Source: Myotis daubentonii
Taxonomy: Eukaryota; Chordata; Mammalia; Chiroptera; Vespertilionidae
Assembly: GCF_963259705.1 (NCBI RefSeq)
Contig: NC_081844.1
Span: 44,085,341 to 44,149,340 of the forward strand
DNA: 64,000 nt
Reading direction: 5' to 3'
Below, in pieces: positions 11,001 to 22,029 of the stretch. Under the pieces are notes generated by a model. It did no database searches, was not told where the DNA came from, and was given only the letters and a program-made list of their open reading frames with translations. Made by a program: the position numbers and the translations under genes. The first letter of the stretch is position 1; each line of letters begins with the position of its first letter.

Positions 11001-11165
11001 TTTAGGGCTTTTTTTTCCCCTTCACATTTTGACTTGACAAAGCAAGGGTAAAGAGTGGCTCAGGCCGCCTCGCTGTCCCGCTCTGTTAGCCACACATTCG
11101 AAACTGCGAGAGAGGAAGGGGCAACTTCCGCCTTCGCAGTGCTCAGGGTAGGCTCAGTACCTCCG
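8077..11165 (-). pseudogene. MCM3AP: Processed MCM3AP (GANP) fragment with ~800-codon open frame
   Basis: Intronless on the minus strand. An ORF runs from an ATG at 10,836 to a stop at 8,431 (801 codons); it is open further upstream but without ATG. In order it holds an FG-like tail, a phospho-rich linker, an RRM-like domain ([12 protein letters not shown]...FFDHASEAL), then the SAC3/GANP domain ([14 protein letters not shown] onward). The parent, about 1,980 residues, belongs to the TREX-2 mRNA export complex and also promotes MCM3 acetylation; its C-terminal half is absent here. Homology continues out of frame to about 8,077 (SQGLAAEL, VRETCSQE), after a small deletion at 8,430 and further stops. 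Upstream, homology runs out of frame through 10,950-11,085 (NNSF, PKSLFGS). No poly(A) is seen. It is intronless across many exons, hence a retrocopy. I call it a pseudogene because both ends are broken, but the central frame is strikingly intact. Confidence 0.88.
10947..10993. repeat. ~26-bp tandem duplication within MCM3AP copy
   Basis: The block gaagctattattaagac...atagt is followed at once by gaagctactattaagac...atagt. Read on the minus strand both copies encode the same SLN(N/S)SF stretch, so it is a duplication of retrocopy coding sequence. It adds an in-frame stop and marks where the long ORF loses its upstream continuation. Confidence 0.8.
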
Positions 11166-11189
11166 CGCCTAGCTGAACTCTGGAACTGA

Positions 11190-11576
11190 ATGTTTTAAAG
11201 GAATAGCACATTTGTTTTTAGGTTAATGTGTATGAAGATTCTTACATGCACACATTATGTGAAACATTTTAGGTGGTTTAAGATTTCCGTAATTAGAGAA
11301 ATCTCTTTTATGACCTAAAAAACACCTAGTGGCTATATGGTACTAAAATACAAAAATAATGAAATAACTTATTATACCAAATATCACTCTATTAAAGTGC
11401 TCCAATTCCAGGTATTTGAAATATTGATGTCATCTCAATTAACTAAGAAATCAACTTCTCTACTTAGAGAAGATACCAACAATTGCAGTGGTAAATTGAA
11501 AATATTTGTAATAAGATAAAGTAGGCATTTTTTGAGATATTTGCTCAAAAAAATAAAAACATATACACTCTAAATT
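11190..11576. other. AT-rich spacer, nothing recognised
   Basis: No repeat family, coding homology or tandem structure that I recognise. A 60-codon open frame here is AT-rich noise. Confidence 0.5.
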
Positions 11577-11580
11577 CCAT

Positions 11581-11780
11581 ACTCACCAGAGTCTACTATG
11601 AGTGTTTCCACCTCGGTAAATTCTGTCGATATCAGGGTCAGTAGGAATTCTCTTCACTCAACTGGCAGCTCTGACTTCAGCTGTCAGTCTACTCTGGAGA
11701 AGTGATGTGTCCTCTGCACAGATGCGCTCTTTATATGACTCCCCTTAGGCCACACCCACTTGCTGAGATTGGCTAAAATC
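11581..11780 (-). promoter_or_regulatory. Promoter-like block with splice donor, possible old LTR
   Basis: Read on the minus strand, in order: CCAAT (within 11,765-11,776), a GGGTGTGG CACCC-type box (11,750-11,757), TATAAA (11,730-11,735), about 120 bp of possible first exon, then a strong donor, CTG|GTGAGT, at 11,581-11,587. It points at the MCM3AP copy some 500 bp downstream on the same strand. The layout also fits the U3-R-U5 of an ancient LTR, which I could not name. Function is inferred from motif order only. Confidence 0.4.
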
Positions 11781-12004
11781 TACAAAAGGAAATAAGCCCC
11801 TTAAATGCCCTTAAATGGATTATACAGATTATAGCCTGATAGGTCATTAGGGTTACAACACATAGAAAACAATGATTAAAGAGGATTACAGAGGCTTGAA
11901 TCCCTGCTATGGCTAACAATGATCAGGGCAATAAGCAGGAAATAGCTACTCCTCTGCCATGTGCAAGTTCGAAATCATTGGACTAAGTCTTCTGATGGTG
12001 CTCA

Positions 12005-12192
12005 GTCATTTAGCATGGGCCCTGGAGATAAGAGGTCTTAGGTTCATTCCCTGTCAGGACACCAGCCTGGGTTGTGGGCTCCATCCTTAGTGGGCAGAGT
12101 GCAAGTGGCACAAAACCAATGATTGCCTCTCATCATCGATGTTTCTATCTCCCTTTCCCTTCTTCTATGAAATCAATAAAAATTTATTAAAA
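12005..12192 (+). mobile_element. Ves SINE, old
   Basis: The head is degenerate ('gtgctcagtcatttagcatgg'), the box-B region is 'aggttcattccctgtc', and the tail is 'tgaaatcaataaaaattt'. The layout matches the other Ves copies with many substitutions. Confidence 0.75.
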
Positions 12193-12448
12193 AACAACAG
12201 AATTTCTGCTGTTACCACATATATTCAACACTGATGGATTCCTAGTCAATGCAATTAGACATGTGAAAGAAGAAAGAAAGCTATCATAATTTATATTATT
12301 AGCTCAGCATAATTGCATAATTAGAAAATTTCCTGAAATCAATAATTAATGAAGTTAGGAAGAAATGAGATCAGTGAATTTCTTCTAAACAAACAAAAAA
12401 AAATTGGAAAGGAAATTTACAATGCATGTTATATGATCAGAAATTGAA

Positions 12449-14523
12449 GAAGCGGAGGCAGCGCGGCCTCGGCGGGCGCGCCTCCTGCTCAAGCCTCGCG
12501 GAGCAGCCTCGGGAGGCGGGAGCCCGCGCCGGAGCGAGACCCCATGGCAGGCCCCCGGGGCGCCGCCCTGGACGAGCTGTCCCGGAACTCCACGTACGGG
12601 GCGCTGGGCGCCGGCAACGGCTCCCTGTCGGGCGCCTGGTACCGCAGGAACCAGTTTCACCTTTTTGGAGTTTTGCTGGCTGTTTTAGGAAACTTGGTAA
12701 TCAGCATTTCCCTAAATATTCAGAAATATTCTCATCTTCAGTTGGCGCACCAAGGGCACGCAAGGCCTTTCTTCAGGAGCTTGCTGTGGTGGGGCGGGGC
12801 TCTCCTGATGGCCCTGAGAGAGACAGGGAACTTCGCGGCCTACGGATTTGCCCCCATCACGCTCATCGCTCCGTTAGGCTGTATGTCTGTTACAGGTAGT
12901 GCCTTTATTTCTGCTATGTTTCTGAAAGAAAATTTGAGAGCCTCCGATGTACTAGGTATGACATTGGCATTTGCAGGATCGTATTTGTTGGTGAACTTTG
13001 CTCCAAACATATCCCAGGCTATCTCTGCAAGAACAGTACAGTATTACTTTGTTGGCTGGCAGTTCCTGATCTATGTGATTTTAGAAATATTGATTTTCTG
13101 CATTCTCCTATATTTCTATAAAAGAAAAGGAATGAAGCACATTGTGATTCTGCTAACCCTGGTGGCACTTCTAGCCTCATTGACTGTTATTTCAGTGAAA
13201 GCTGTCTCAGGCATGATCGCTTGTTCTGTGACGGATAAAATGCAGCTAACGTATCCCATCTTCTATATAATGTTGATCATCATGATAGCATCTTGTGTTT
13301 TCCAAGTCAAGTTCCTGAATCAAGCCACGAATCTCTACAGTACGGCGACGGTGGTGCCCATTAACCATATTTTCTTTACAACCAGTGCCATTATTGCAGG
13401 CATCATATTTTATAAGGAATTCCTTGGTGCAGCTTTTCTCGCCATGTTTATATATTTTTTGGGTGTTTTCTGTCATTCCTGGGTGTGTTGTTGGTCACAA
13501 GAAACCGAGAGAAGGAACATCTGCCACAGTCTTACATTGATTTGGGGAATATTCCCGGGAAACAGACGTTGGATAAAATACAACCAGATTCAAACGGTTT
13601 ATCCTGTGGAACGTTGCCTGATGGAAGTGACTCAACAAAGAGCCAAAGTGGAGAGAAGAAAGAGGTCTGAAGTGCCGAGAGCAATGGCCGTGGGCCTGTT
13701 ACTCGATCCCACCTTCTTAAAAAGCTGCACATGTTCCATTTGTGTCAGCAGCTAGTTATCGCTGACATGTGCTCGCGTGCGTTCCAGGTCTCTGCCCACC
13801 TCCCTCCTGTGGACACTCGGGCCTCCCTGCGCCCTGACAGCCTAATGTTCGCATGGAATGTAACTTGAAGTGCCCCCCACCCCGGGGCCTCTCCCTAGCG
13901 AGCCTCTGACCGCCCGGACCTTGATGAGAGCCTGGCTGCCCGAGCAGAACCGCCACGCAGAAACGTGCCCGTGCTCTGGCTGCTGCTCCCAGGGTCTGGG
14001 AGTGCCGGCTGCTTTGCTTTAAAGAGACACTTTCCCCCCGCAGCCTGACTCCTGGAACCCAGGTTTGAGAGCAATCACATTTTGAAATCTTTTCTTAGAC
14101 ACCCCATAAAGGTCTCACCTTTCTGTTCCTAAATAAGAACGAGGAGTCATCTTTTCTGAAAACCAGCCCTACTGTGCGCCTCCTTTAAACATGAAGGGTG
14201 CCTTTAAGTTCGAATTTACAAGTGGCATTCTGAGATGGGACAGACCAAAACTAAAGACCTTGCTGGCTTCTTAAGCAAGGGGGAAAAAAAACCTAAGAAC
14301 TAGAACCAGTTTTTTAAATAACAATACAGAACGGTGATGTTTCCTTCAGCTATTAGGATCCTATTACACTTGAATTGAAATGGAAGAAAAAACTTCATAT
14401 TCTATGTCTTCATTTGCTTAGCTGTTATAATTTATCATGTGGGTTTGTATGCTGTAACTCTTAACACGTCTCAAAAAAATCATATTTAAATTCCTGGTGA
14501 TATTTGCACTAAAAAAAAAAAAA
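12449..14523 (+). pseudogene. NIPAL2: Full-length NIPAL2 retrocopy, one frameshift
   Basis: Intronless copy of NIPAL2, a multipass membrane protein of the NIPA magnesium-transporter-like family. A GC-rich 5' UTR (12,449-12,543) precedes an ATG at 12,544. The protein shows the family pattern of about nine hydrophobic helices, with NAT/NST-type N-glycosylation sites near the start, GETGN-like 'RETGNFAAYGFAPITLIAPLG' and SARTVQYY. A one-base indel in the 'ttttttggg' run near 13,460 shifts frame; the normal C-terminus (TRNREKEH...EKKEV) then reads in the other frame to a stop at 13,668-13,670. The 3' UTR ends in poly(A) at about 14,510-14,524. The target duplication agaaattgaa lies at 12,439-12,448 and 14,524-14,533. 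All of this marks L1-mediated retroposition. The shifted frame runs on to 13,755 and would give a 403-residue protein lacking the last normal helix and tail. Confidence 0.93.
13671..14509 (+). other. 3' UTR of the NIPAL2 retrocopy
   Basis: Sequence between the normal stop codon and the poly(A) tract, with no repeat inside. It supports a full mRNA as the source. I see no perfect AATAAA close to the tail. Confidence 0.7.
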
Positions 14524-14993
14524 AGAAATTGAAATTCCTAAAAATGAATCTAATAAAAGTTATATAATTCTGTGTATATAAACTATAAAATGCTATTGAA
14601 AAAAAAAACAAAGGAAAGAACTATGAGTCCTGTAAATGGAAATATGCCATATTCATGGATTGAAAGACGTAATATAGTAACTGTCCAATGTCACTAAACA
14701 GACCAATGCCATAAATATGATTCAATAACTTAAAAAATGTATGTGCATATACATGTGTATGTAATTGATAAGTTTGGTTTTAAGTGAGTCTGTGACTAGG
14801 ACTCTTAAAATGTGTTTTAGTCAATAAAGGAGAGACAGACCTCACTAAAAATGAATTAGTATTGTAGGCATTATCACCTGAATTACTTTCATATCTACAT
14901 AGCACACATATAACAGCTTCCATATTGTGGGGGAGAATATTTGTGTAAACGAAGGGATAAACTGCCATAGTCACAGGGTATAAAGGTCTTAGA

Positions 14994-15302
14994 CAGCGGT
15001 TCTCAACCTGTGGGTCCAGACCCCTTTGGGGGTCAAACAACCCTTTCACAGGGTAGTCTAAGACCATTGGAAAACACATATGTAATTACATATTGTTTTG
15101 TGATCAATCACTATGCTTTAATTATGTTTAATTTGTAACAATGAAAATGCATCCTGCATATCAGATATTTACATTACGATTCATAACAGTAGCAAAATTA
15201 CAGTTATGAAGTAGCAACGAAAATAATTTTATGGTTGGGGGTCACCACAACATGACAAGCTGTATTAAAGGGTCGCAGCATTAGGAAGGTTGAGAACCAC
15301 TG
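14994..15302. mobile_element. Non-autonomous hAT element (CAGCGGTTCTCAACC termini)
   Basis: Terminal inverted repeats are cagcggttctcaacctg at the left and gttgagaaccactg at the right; 309 bp, with no transposase. The 8-bp flanks are gtcttaga and gtctaaga (7 of 8 identical), as expected of hAT insertion. The internal body is AT-rich. Confidence 0.92.
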
Positions 15303-15464
15303 GTCTAAGAAGATAGATCTCAACTTTTTTTTTTTTTTTCCTGCAAGTAGTGACCTTGAGTTTATGTAAGATACCATAAACCAGACAGCTGCAGTGGATT
15401 TACAATCTCAATAAATCACAATTTCATTCTTTACTCATCACCTAATACCTAAAACTATTGATAG

Positions 15465-15757
15465 GTTAAAAGGCCTTTGGGAGGTGATTAGCTTATGAGG
15501 CTGGAGCCCTTATGAATAAGATTAGTGCCCTTATGAAGAGACTTCAGAAAGCTCCCTCACCTTTCCTAATTGGTAACAGTGAAAGAGAAAACAGCTGTGT
15601 ATAAAACAGGAAATAGGACTTTCCCAGAAACTGGTTCAGCCAGAGTATTGACCTTGACCTTTTCAGCCCCCAGAACTGTAAGAAACACATTGATGTTGTT
15701 TATAAACCACCCAGTCTACAGTCTTTTTGTAATAGAAGTACAAATAGGCTAAGACAA
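15465..15757 (+). mobile_element. MLT1-type MaLR LTR
   Basis: It carries the MLT1 core in order: 'gggaggtgattag', 'ggagcccttatgaat', 'tagtgcccttatgaagagac', 'cccccagaactgtaag', 'ccacccagtctaca' and the end 'aggctaagaca'. It is old with small indels. Confidence 0.85.
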
Positions 15758-15759
15758 TG

Positions 15760-16540
15760 TCCTTGCTAGCCATCCATATATCTTCTTTAGTGAAGTGCCT
15801 ACTCAAGTCCTCTAAATTGTACAATGATCATTGGATTTTTGGTCTTATTTTGAATTGTAAGTGTTCTTTGGATACAAATCCTTTAAGAAATATATGTATT
15901 GAAAATATTTTTCTTTCTATTTGTGGGTTATCTTTTTGCTTTCTTAAAACATTTAGAAAGTGAACTAAAAACTTAGGAAGTGTGGGGATGATGGGGGGGC
16001 AGGGTAATAGATTTCAGATTGTCTATCCAGGCATGCCCACCTCCACACACAGAAACATATGCATCTACACACAGTAGCTCTCCTGTGTCTGAGATTCCAT
16101 AGTCTTGTCCTGGTTGCTGCAGAATTGAGGAGCCAGGTAGGAAGCAACCTGTCAGGGTCTTGCCTTGCTGTAACCTGATTTGTGGTCTAGAATTTCAGCA
16201 TTGTCAACTGCCACTCATCTCATCTATACTAAGTGTTCTGCCACCCCCACTTGAGCATAGCCAGACCACCTGGAGGTTACTGAAAGGATGTTAGGGGGGC
16301 TGGGACTATCTGTGCCTGGAGAGTTATGATGGTTGTTGGTGGTATTTGCTTATGGTATGTAAATAATCTTCCAGTTTAAAAAGGCTAATCTGTCATTCTA
16401 TTATTAGTTAGTTCTTGTGGATTACAGTTATCTTTTTTCTTGATATCTAATGAGACTGATAATAATTCAAGTTGCTGTTTTTATTTTGTTCTTTTTAATC
16501 CTCATCTGAGGATATTTTTGCGTTTTTTTTAGAGAGTCAC
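15760..16540. other. Unassigned sequence
   Basis: No coding homology or interspersed repeat that I can name with support. The segment around 15,760-15,960 (AT-rich, 'tgttctttggatacaaatcc') resembles old L1 3' sequence but is too diverged to call. Confidence 0.35.
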
Positions 16541-16544
16541 AAGG

Positions 16545-16770
16545 ATATTTTTTCATTGATTTTTAGAGAGAATGGAAAAGAAAGAAAAAGACGGAGAGAA
16601 AGATCTATGTGAGAGAACACATCAATTGGTTGCCTCCTGCATGGGCCCCAACCAGGGCCCTAGCCTGGGAGGAGCTAGCATCCCAGGTAAGTGCCCTTGA
16701 CCTGAATCACATCCCAGACTAACTCAGTCTGAAATCGAATGCTCTATCCATTGAGCCAAACCACCTAAGG
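16545..16770 (-). mobile_element. Ves SINE, diverged
   Basis: Reverse-oriented: 'tcattgatttttagagagaa' at the left, 'tgcctcctgcatgggcccc' in the middle, 'gctctatccattgagccaaacc' at the right. A small internal insertion is present around 16,660-16,720. Confidence 0.85.
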
Positions 16771-16779
16771 TGTTTGGTT

Positions 16780-18609
16780 TCCTTTTTGAAAAATATTTTA
16801 TTATATGTTCAAATCCTTCCTCTGGTAAATATTGAGTATATCAAGGTGAAGTTAGTCCCTGGATCCCAGAGGAGCCATGGAAGGGAACGTGCATCTCTGA
16901 AATCTAGCTCAGGAGCAGTGAACCTGTGGTCCAGGGTAGGTCACTGCCAAGCTTAAGAAGATAGGTACTGTCCCTGGTCCTGCATCTAGCAAGTGGGGTC
17001 CAAGAAATCCAGCTCAAGGCCTAGATGGGAAGCAGGTCCCTCTGGTGTCCTTGGAGCAAACCAGAGAAATCCCCATTTCCCTGAGGCTGTCCTGCAGGGG
17101 AGTTACCTGTAGGTGTGGCCAGAGGAACAGAGAACCCAGCTCTTGCAGGGGCAACACCTCAGACACTAGTTCCTGGGACTTGTAAGAGGAAACAGCTCCC
17201 ATTGCCCACGGACTGGCTCTCAAGAGGGGCTGAGGAAAGCCCGTAGGCTCCACTAGCCCTGGAAAGTGTCAGGAGCAGCCATGGCCCAGGGACCAGGAGG
17301 GACTTTAGGGAGTAAAACGAGAGGCTTTCCAGGAGCTTACAAAGGGCCAGGTGTAGAAGGGACTGGAGATGCCAAGGATTCCCGAGGCTCCTCAAGAGAC
17401 TGCACTCATTATAATGCCAAAGGGGAAAGGCTAAGAGAAAATATTTTTATTCCCAACTATACAGTGTTTTATGTCCTGTAGCTCGACAGTAATATATCCA
17501 GTCCTTCTCTACAGTTTCCATGATGAATCTTCCATATTCTTTTCTTCCAGGTCAACTTGAAGAATCAGTTTGTTTAGTTCTCTAAATGTTTACTCTTAGA
17601 GGACTTCTGTTTAGACATGACTCCCAGAAATCCTACTCATATGAAGGCAAAGCAGAGGAAAGCCCTGTGAACACGCTGGGTGGTGTGACTGGAGAGGAGT
17701 CGGTAGGAGACTGGGAGATTCAGAGAATCAATAGGAGACTGTTGCAAAGGCAAAGTAGATGAGGGAGCATTAACTAGCTGGCCTAGCAAAGGGAGATAGG
17801 GTGGCACAGCCTTATTGCCTGAAGGGCAACTGTAGGATGCAAACACTTCCCATGAGGTGAGTGGGGTCGGGGCAGAAAGCTCAGAAGTACCAGGGAGCAC
17901 AGTGAGTGGAGGTGTGGGCTGCAAAGGGGCTCAGGGATCCTTTTCTGTTCCAACCCTGGAGATAGCTCAGCCAATGGGAAAACACTGATAGGACGAACCC
18001 AGTAAAGATGGTGAGGAAGCCTTGGGAGGCTGATGGTGATGATGGCCTGATGTGCACAGGAAAGAGCAGCTCAGAGCAGAAGAGGGGCAAGCACCGTGCC
18101 TGCAGAGGCCTCTGAGCAGAGCTCAGTTTTCCCCCCACAGGGCCCTGAGAGTAGGTTAGCTCCCTGAGCTCCCACATCACAGAAAACCTGCAGCTGCCAG
18201 GGCACCAGGGCATGAGTGGGAGAAATGCCCAGGAGGCCGCTGAGGCTGACTGAGGTGAAGAGCAGGAAACAGCGGGTGCTTGGAGAGTTCTCTCCTCCCC
18301 AGGCACTCTTCTTGGAGCATGCCAGTTACAAATCAGGAAAGCACTCCTGACAGGAGTGCTCAGGAAAGCCCTACTCCCAGCAAGCAGAGCCCTTGCTGGA
18401 AGTCGATCCACCCTTGCTGCTTGACATAGTCGCTGCAGGGAAGAAACATCTGCACAGCTTATGTTTCAAGGGACCTGGCGTATATGGCATACTGTTCTTA
18501 ATATGTTTGCTCCCTCTCTTAATGCTATGTGCTTTAAACAGGACCACCTCTCTGAGAAAGGTTGTTTCCCCAGGTGAGGATTTTTTATCAGTAAAACCCC
18601 TTAACTAAG
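16780..18609. other. Unrecognised GC-richer block
   Basis: Base composition is higher in GC than the flanks, with no SINE or L1 inside. Several open frames exist, the longest 176 codons on the minus strand at 18,411-17,881 (Ser/Pro/Ala-rich, with a hydrophobic stretch FLTIFTGFVLSVFSHWL). None matches a family I know. An LTR follows directly, so old ERV interior is one option and decayed gene sequence another. Confidence 0.3.
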
Positions 18610-18948
18610 TGCCAGGCGGGTAGTTAATCACTTTAACTATGAACAATCACGCTTAAACTACATAATCTTTACTTAAAATAATCTCCTTCAGTTACTTCCT
18701 TGTAGCTTAATAGAACAATAGAGTAACCTTGGAATGGAGATAGGAAACGCCCTAACCTTTGGAATAGAATTGATAGGATTAAGGTCAAATAGTATAAATA
18801 TAGATGTAAAAGGACAATAAGGAGAGGAACCTGGCTAAGAGGGACCTCACCATGATCACCTGAACTTGGCCTCCGTGTCCTTCATTCTTCGCCAACTCCG
18901 TCCACACCTATGGGGAACGCCTGGACCTGTTGGGGCTGGACCCCAACA
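18610..18948 (+). mobile_element. Candidate solitary ERV LTR
   Basis: The segment starts TGCCAGGCGGG and ends GGCTGGACCCCAACA, thus TG...CA. It holds a TATA-like 'gtataaatata' at about 18,790 and 'acctggctaagagggacc' downstream, a layout like class II LTRs. I could not find a matching target duplication, so the ends are provisional. No gag, pol or env sequence is recognised next to it. Confidence 0.5.
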
Positions 18949-19029
18949 AGCCCTTGAGAGAGGTCACAAAGAGGTAAGGCAAGCCCAGGATACGTGTGCC
19001 TCTCACTGCCATGATGGTTTTCTTTTGTA

Positions 19030-19645
19030 ATCTTTATACAATATATAATTGAAAGTATTAAGTATGTCCCTTTTTATTCCCCATTGCACCCCTCCAGCCC
19101 GCCCCCACCTCCTGCCCCAGGCCTTCATCACCCTGTTGTCTGTGTCCATGGGTTATGCATATATGCCTACTAGTTCTTTGAATGATCATCACCCACTCAC
19201 GACCCTCCCCTGCCTCCCCTCCAAGATTCCACACACTTTTTCATGCTTCTATGTCTCTGGATCCACTCTATTCATCACTTTATTTTGATAAATTAGATTC
19301 CACAGATGAGTGAGATTATGTGATACTTATCTTTCCTGAATGGCTTATTTTTCTTAGTGTAATATTCTCCAGTACCCTCCATGCTGTCTCAAAGGGTAAG
19401 AGATCCTTCTTTTTTTTTATGCTGCCTAGTATTCCATGGTTTAATTGTACCACATCTTTCTTATCCACTCATCTACTGATGGGCACTTGGGCTGTTTCCA
19501 GATCTTAGCTATTGTAAACTGTGCTGCTCTGAACATAGGGGTGAATAGATACTTTCTGGTTTCTGGTTTCTTGGGATATATTCCTTGAAGTCAGATCACT
19601 GGGTCAAATGGCAGTTCCATATTTAATTGCAATGTGCAAGAAGAC
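19030..19645 (-). mobile_element. L1 3' end, 5' truncated
   Basis: In reverse: the bat L1 3' UTR ('gtgtccatgggttatgcatatatgcc'), then the C-terminal ORF2 region ('gactgatgggcac'-like blocks, 'gttccat' at the right end). About 600 bp, related to the copy at 984-2,057. Confidence 0.85.
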
Positions 19646-19699
19646 AGGTAAACCAGTGCTATTCCTCACAGCTTCATTATTGATTCTTAAGTAGGTATC

Positions 19700-20310
19700 A
19701 GTACAGTCAGGAAAGAGAAGATTGAACCCTCATCTCTTTGCTGTACTCTCCTCCAGCATTGTAAGTGCTCTGAGGGCACCACTTCCCCTGTGTTCCTCAA
19801 CAGCCTCTTCCACGGAGTCCTGTCTGAGAGCTAGGGCAGTGCAAACAGCAGGCTCCTGTTGTCTTCACAGAAGATCTGCTTTGTCTCCTCGTGCGGCCCA
19901 CACCCATTGTCCTCAGGGCTCAGGAATTGCCGCAGACTGGCTTTTCTAGCCATGGACACCAGATTTTTCAGGATAATATTGGTTTTGAAGATTTTCTGCT
20001 CTGATGGTTTCCTGCACACAGGACAGCAAGTAGGGCTTTCTGCTTTCTCCCAGGATACCTAGAGACACGAACAGCAGCAGCTGTGCCCACAGCCCATGGT
20101 GACTGGGTCTATACAGTAATTCAGGCAGATGGCACAGGTGGGCTCTTTAGGGACGTTTTGTGGGAGGTCTGAGCCCATTTTTCTAAGGAGCAGATCCAGG
20201 GCTTTCCGTAGCAGGAAAAATAGGAAGACGTCAGCTCAGGGATCAAGCCTTTATGTGTGGTGGCAGTCTCTTCCAGAAGTCTCCCCAGCCAGGTGAGTTC
20301 CGAAGACACT
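19700..20310 (-). pseudogene. TRIM43/49-like RING exon, broken
   Basis: On the minus strand an ATG at 20,178 opens MGSDLPQ...CAICLNYCIDPVTMGCGHS, a RING finger of the TRIM43/TRIM49/TRIM64 type (E3 ubiquitin ligase family). The spacing C-x2-C, C-x-H, C-x2-C and CPVC is kept. A stop at 20,059-20,061 interrupts it in the RING. The linker FKTNIILKNLVSMARKASL and B-box-like CGPHEETKQIFC follow, then a further stop, and SVEEAVEEHR shifted in frame. No B30.2 domain is seen. I cannot tell a lone decayed exon from a truncated retrocopy, nor choose the paralogue. Confidence 0.75.
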
Positions 20311-20319
20311 CTGTTCTGG

Positions 20320-21534
20320 AGAAGGTTCTAGGCCAATTGTTAGTAACACTGATATAAGTAAGCGAGCTTTGGAACTATGAGACAAATATTGACTCCCATA
20401 TATTATTTCTTAGTTATATAAATAAAAATCTCAGTAAATTAAAAAGTAGTATCTATGAATTGAGCTTCTAGTCGATATGAGAAACTTTCATGCTTAGCTC
20501 TGAATCATTTGCATTGGCAGGACAGTATTCTGGGAATTTGAGTTTGAATGTATTAAAGGGTAATTTGATTTTTGAGGCTTTCCACCAATCTGAAGATTAT
20601 CCTAGCAAACACAGTTCTATTAGAGTGAAATACAAAGCAACAGATGTTGACATTTAACCAATGTAGCATTTTCATTAATTTAGCATTTAATTTATTCATT
20701 TATCAGAAACAGTTCCCTTTAATTCTTTTGTCATTTCTAACAAATTAGAATTTACATTCATGGAAAAATGACACCTCAGAGTGTGGTATCAGCATTTTCT
20801 GTTTTGAAAATGTGCTCTCTAAGCACATCTTCTTTTATTTCATGATGTTTGTTTGTTGCACAGAATTAACTTCATGACAAAAATGCCCAATCTAATATTT
20901 ATGTTTGAAGTACCTAAAACTCAAAAGACAATGATTTTTTTTGTTTTAAAGTTTATTAAAAATTTTTTTCCCCAATTACCACTGAATTGCAATGATTCCT
21001 GATTATCAACTACAAACTAAATTGAACCATGAAAATAATTAACACTATTTCCACTGGGTTAGTGTTATATAATTATTAATGAATTATGGCAAATATCATC
21101 TCTTTTGAAACACTACTGTGCTTTTCTAGAAGTGACACAGATCTTTGTAAGGAAGAACTAAGCCTCCAAATGTGAAGCAGTCTATATTTAAACTATCTGT
21201 AACAGAAAAAAATATTTGGAAACAAGTAAGAATTTGAGTCACACTGTTAGTGAAATTTTCGCTTGTCTAACAGCAGAGCTGTGCCGATTAGAGTAGCCTA
21301 ATTATTTTAGAAACATTGAAAATAAATTTAAAGATGTCACTAATTGAGGAAACAAAAGATACTTATTTCAGCACACCAAAACTCAATATACTTTCATGTG
21401 GTTTAAAAAATGAAAATCCACTTGGTTGTATTCAAACTACTCTTTTGTTTAAGGAACTGTGCATTCATAGCTTGTTTCTTCATAATACATTTTTTTAAAA
21501 CTTACTTGTTTAAACAAGATATGTTTTATTTAAT
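20320..21534. other. AT-rich unassigned sequence
   Basis: No repeat, RNA gene or coding homology that I recognise. It may be unique intergenic or intronic DNA. Confidence 0.5.
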
Positions 21535-21549
21535 AAAACACCAATTTTT

Positions 21550-21763
21550 TAAAATATATTTTATTGATTTTTTACAGAGAGGAAGGGAGAGGGATAGAGA
21601 CTTAGAAACATCGATGAGAGAGAAACATCAATCAGCTGCCTCCTGCACACCCCCCACGGGGGATGTGCCCACAGCCAAGGTACATGCCCTTGACCGGAAT
21701 CAAACCCGGGACCCTTCAGTCCGCTGGCCAGCGCTCTATCCACTGAGCCAAACCGGTTAGGGC
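21550..21763 (-). mobile_element. Ves SINE, 15-bp target duplication
   Basis: Reverse-oriented, with the tail as 'ttaaaatatattttattgatt' and head 'gagccaaaccggttaggg'. The target duplication aaaacaccaattttt is perfect at 21,535-21,549 and 21,764-21,778, so the copy is young. Confidence 0.95.
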
Positions 21764-22029
21764 AAAACACCAATTTTTAATGTAAAAGTTTTAAATGTCT
21801 GTTATAAAAGCAGAGTCAATCATATTTTAATTGTAAATGAAGATGCAGCCAAATATAGGATAATATTTACTCTTATATAACCTGAAATATTGTAGTAAAT
21901 TACAAATAAAATTTTATTGCATATAAAATATCAGTACTTTTTATGCTGTGCAAATAATGCCTAGTATTTTTGACACTATAAAAAATCTTTATAGTGTTAA
22001 AACAAGCAAACAACCCAATCAAAATTAGT

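Noticed and set aside
12385..12660. Minus-strand Arg/Ala-rich ORF
   Set aside because: Antisense to the GC-rich 5' UTR and start of the NIPAL2 copy.
18338..18360. Short palindrome agcactcctg/caggagtgct
   Set aside because: Ten-base arms occur by chance at this scale; no context supports a site.
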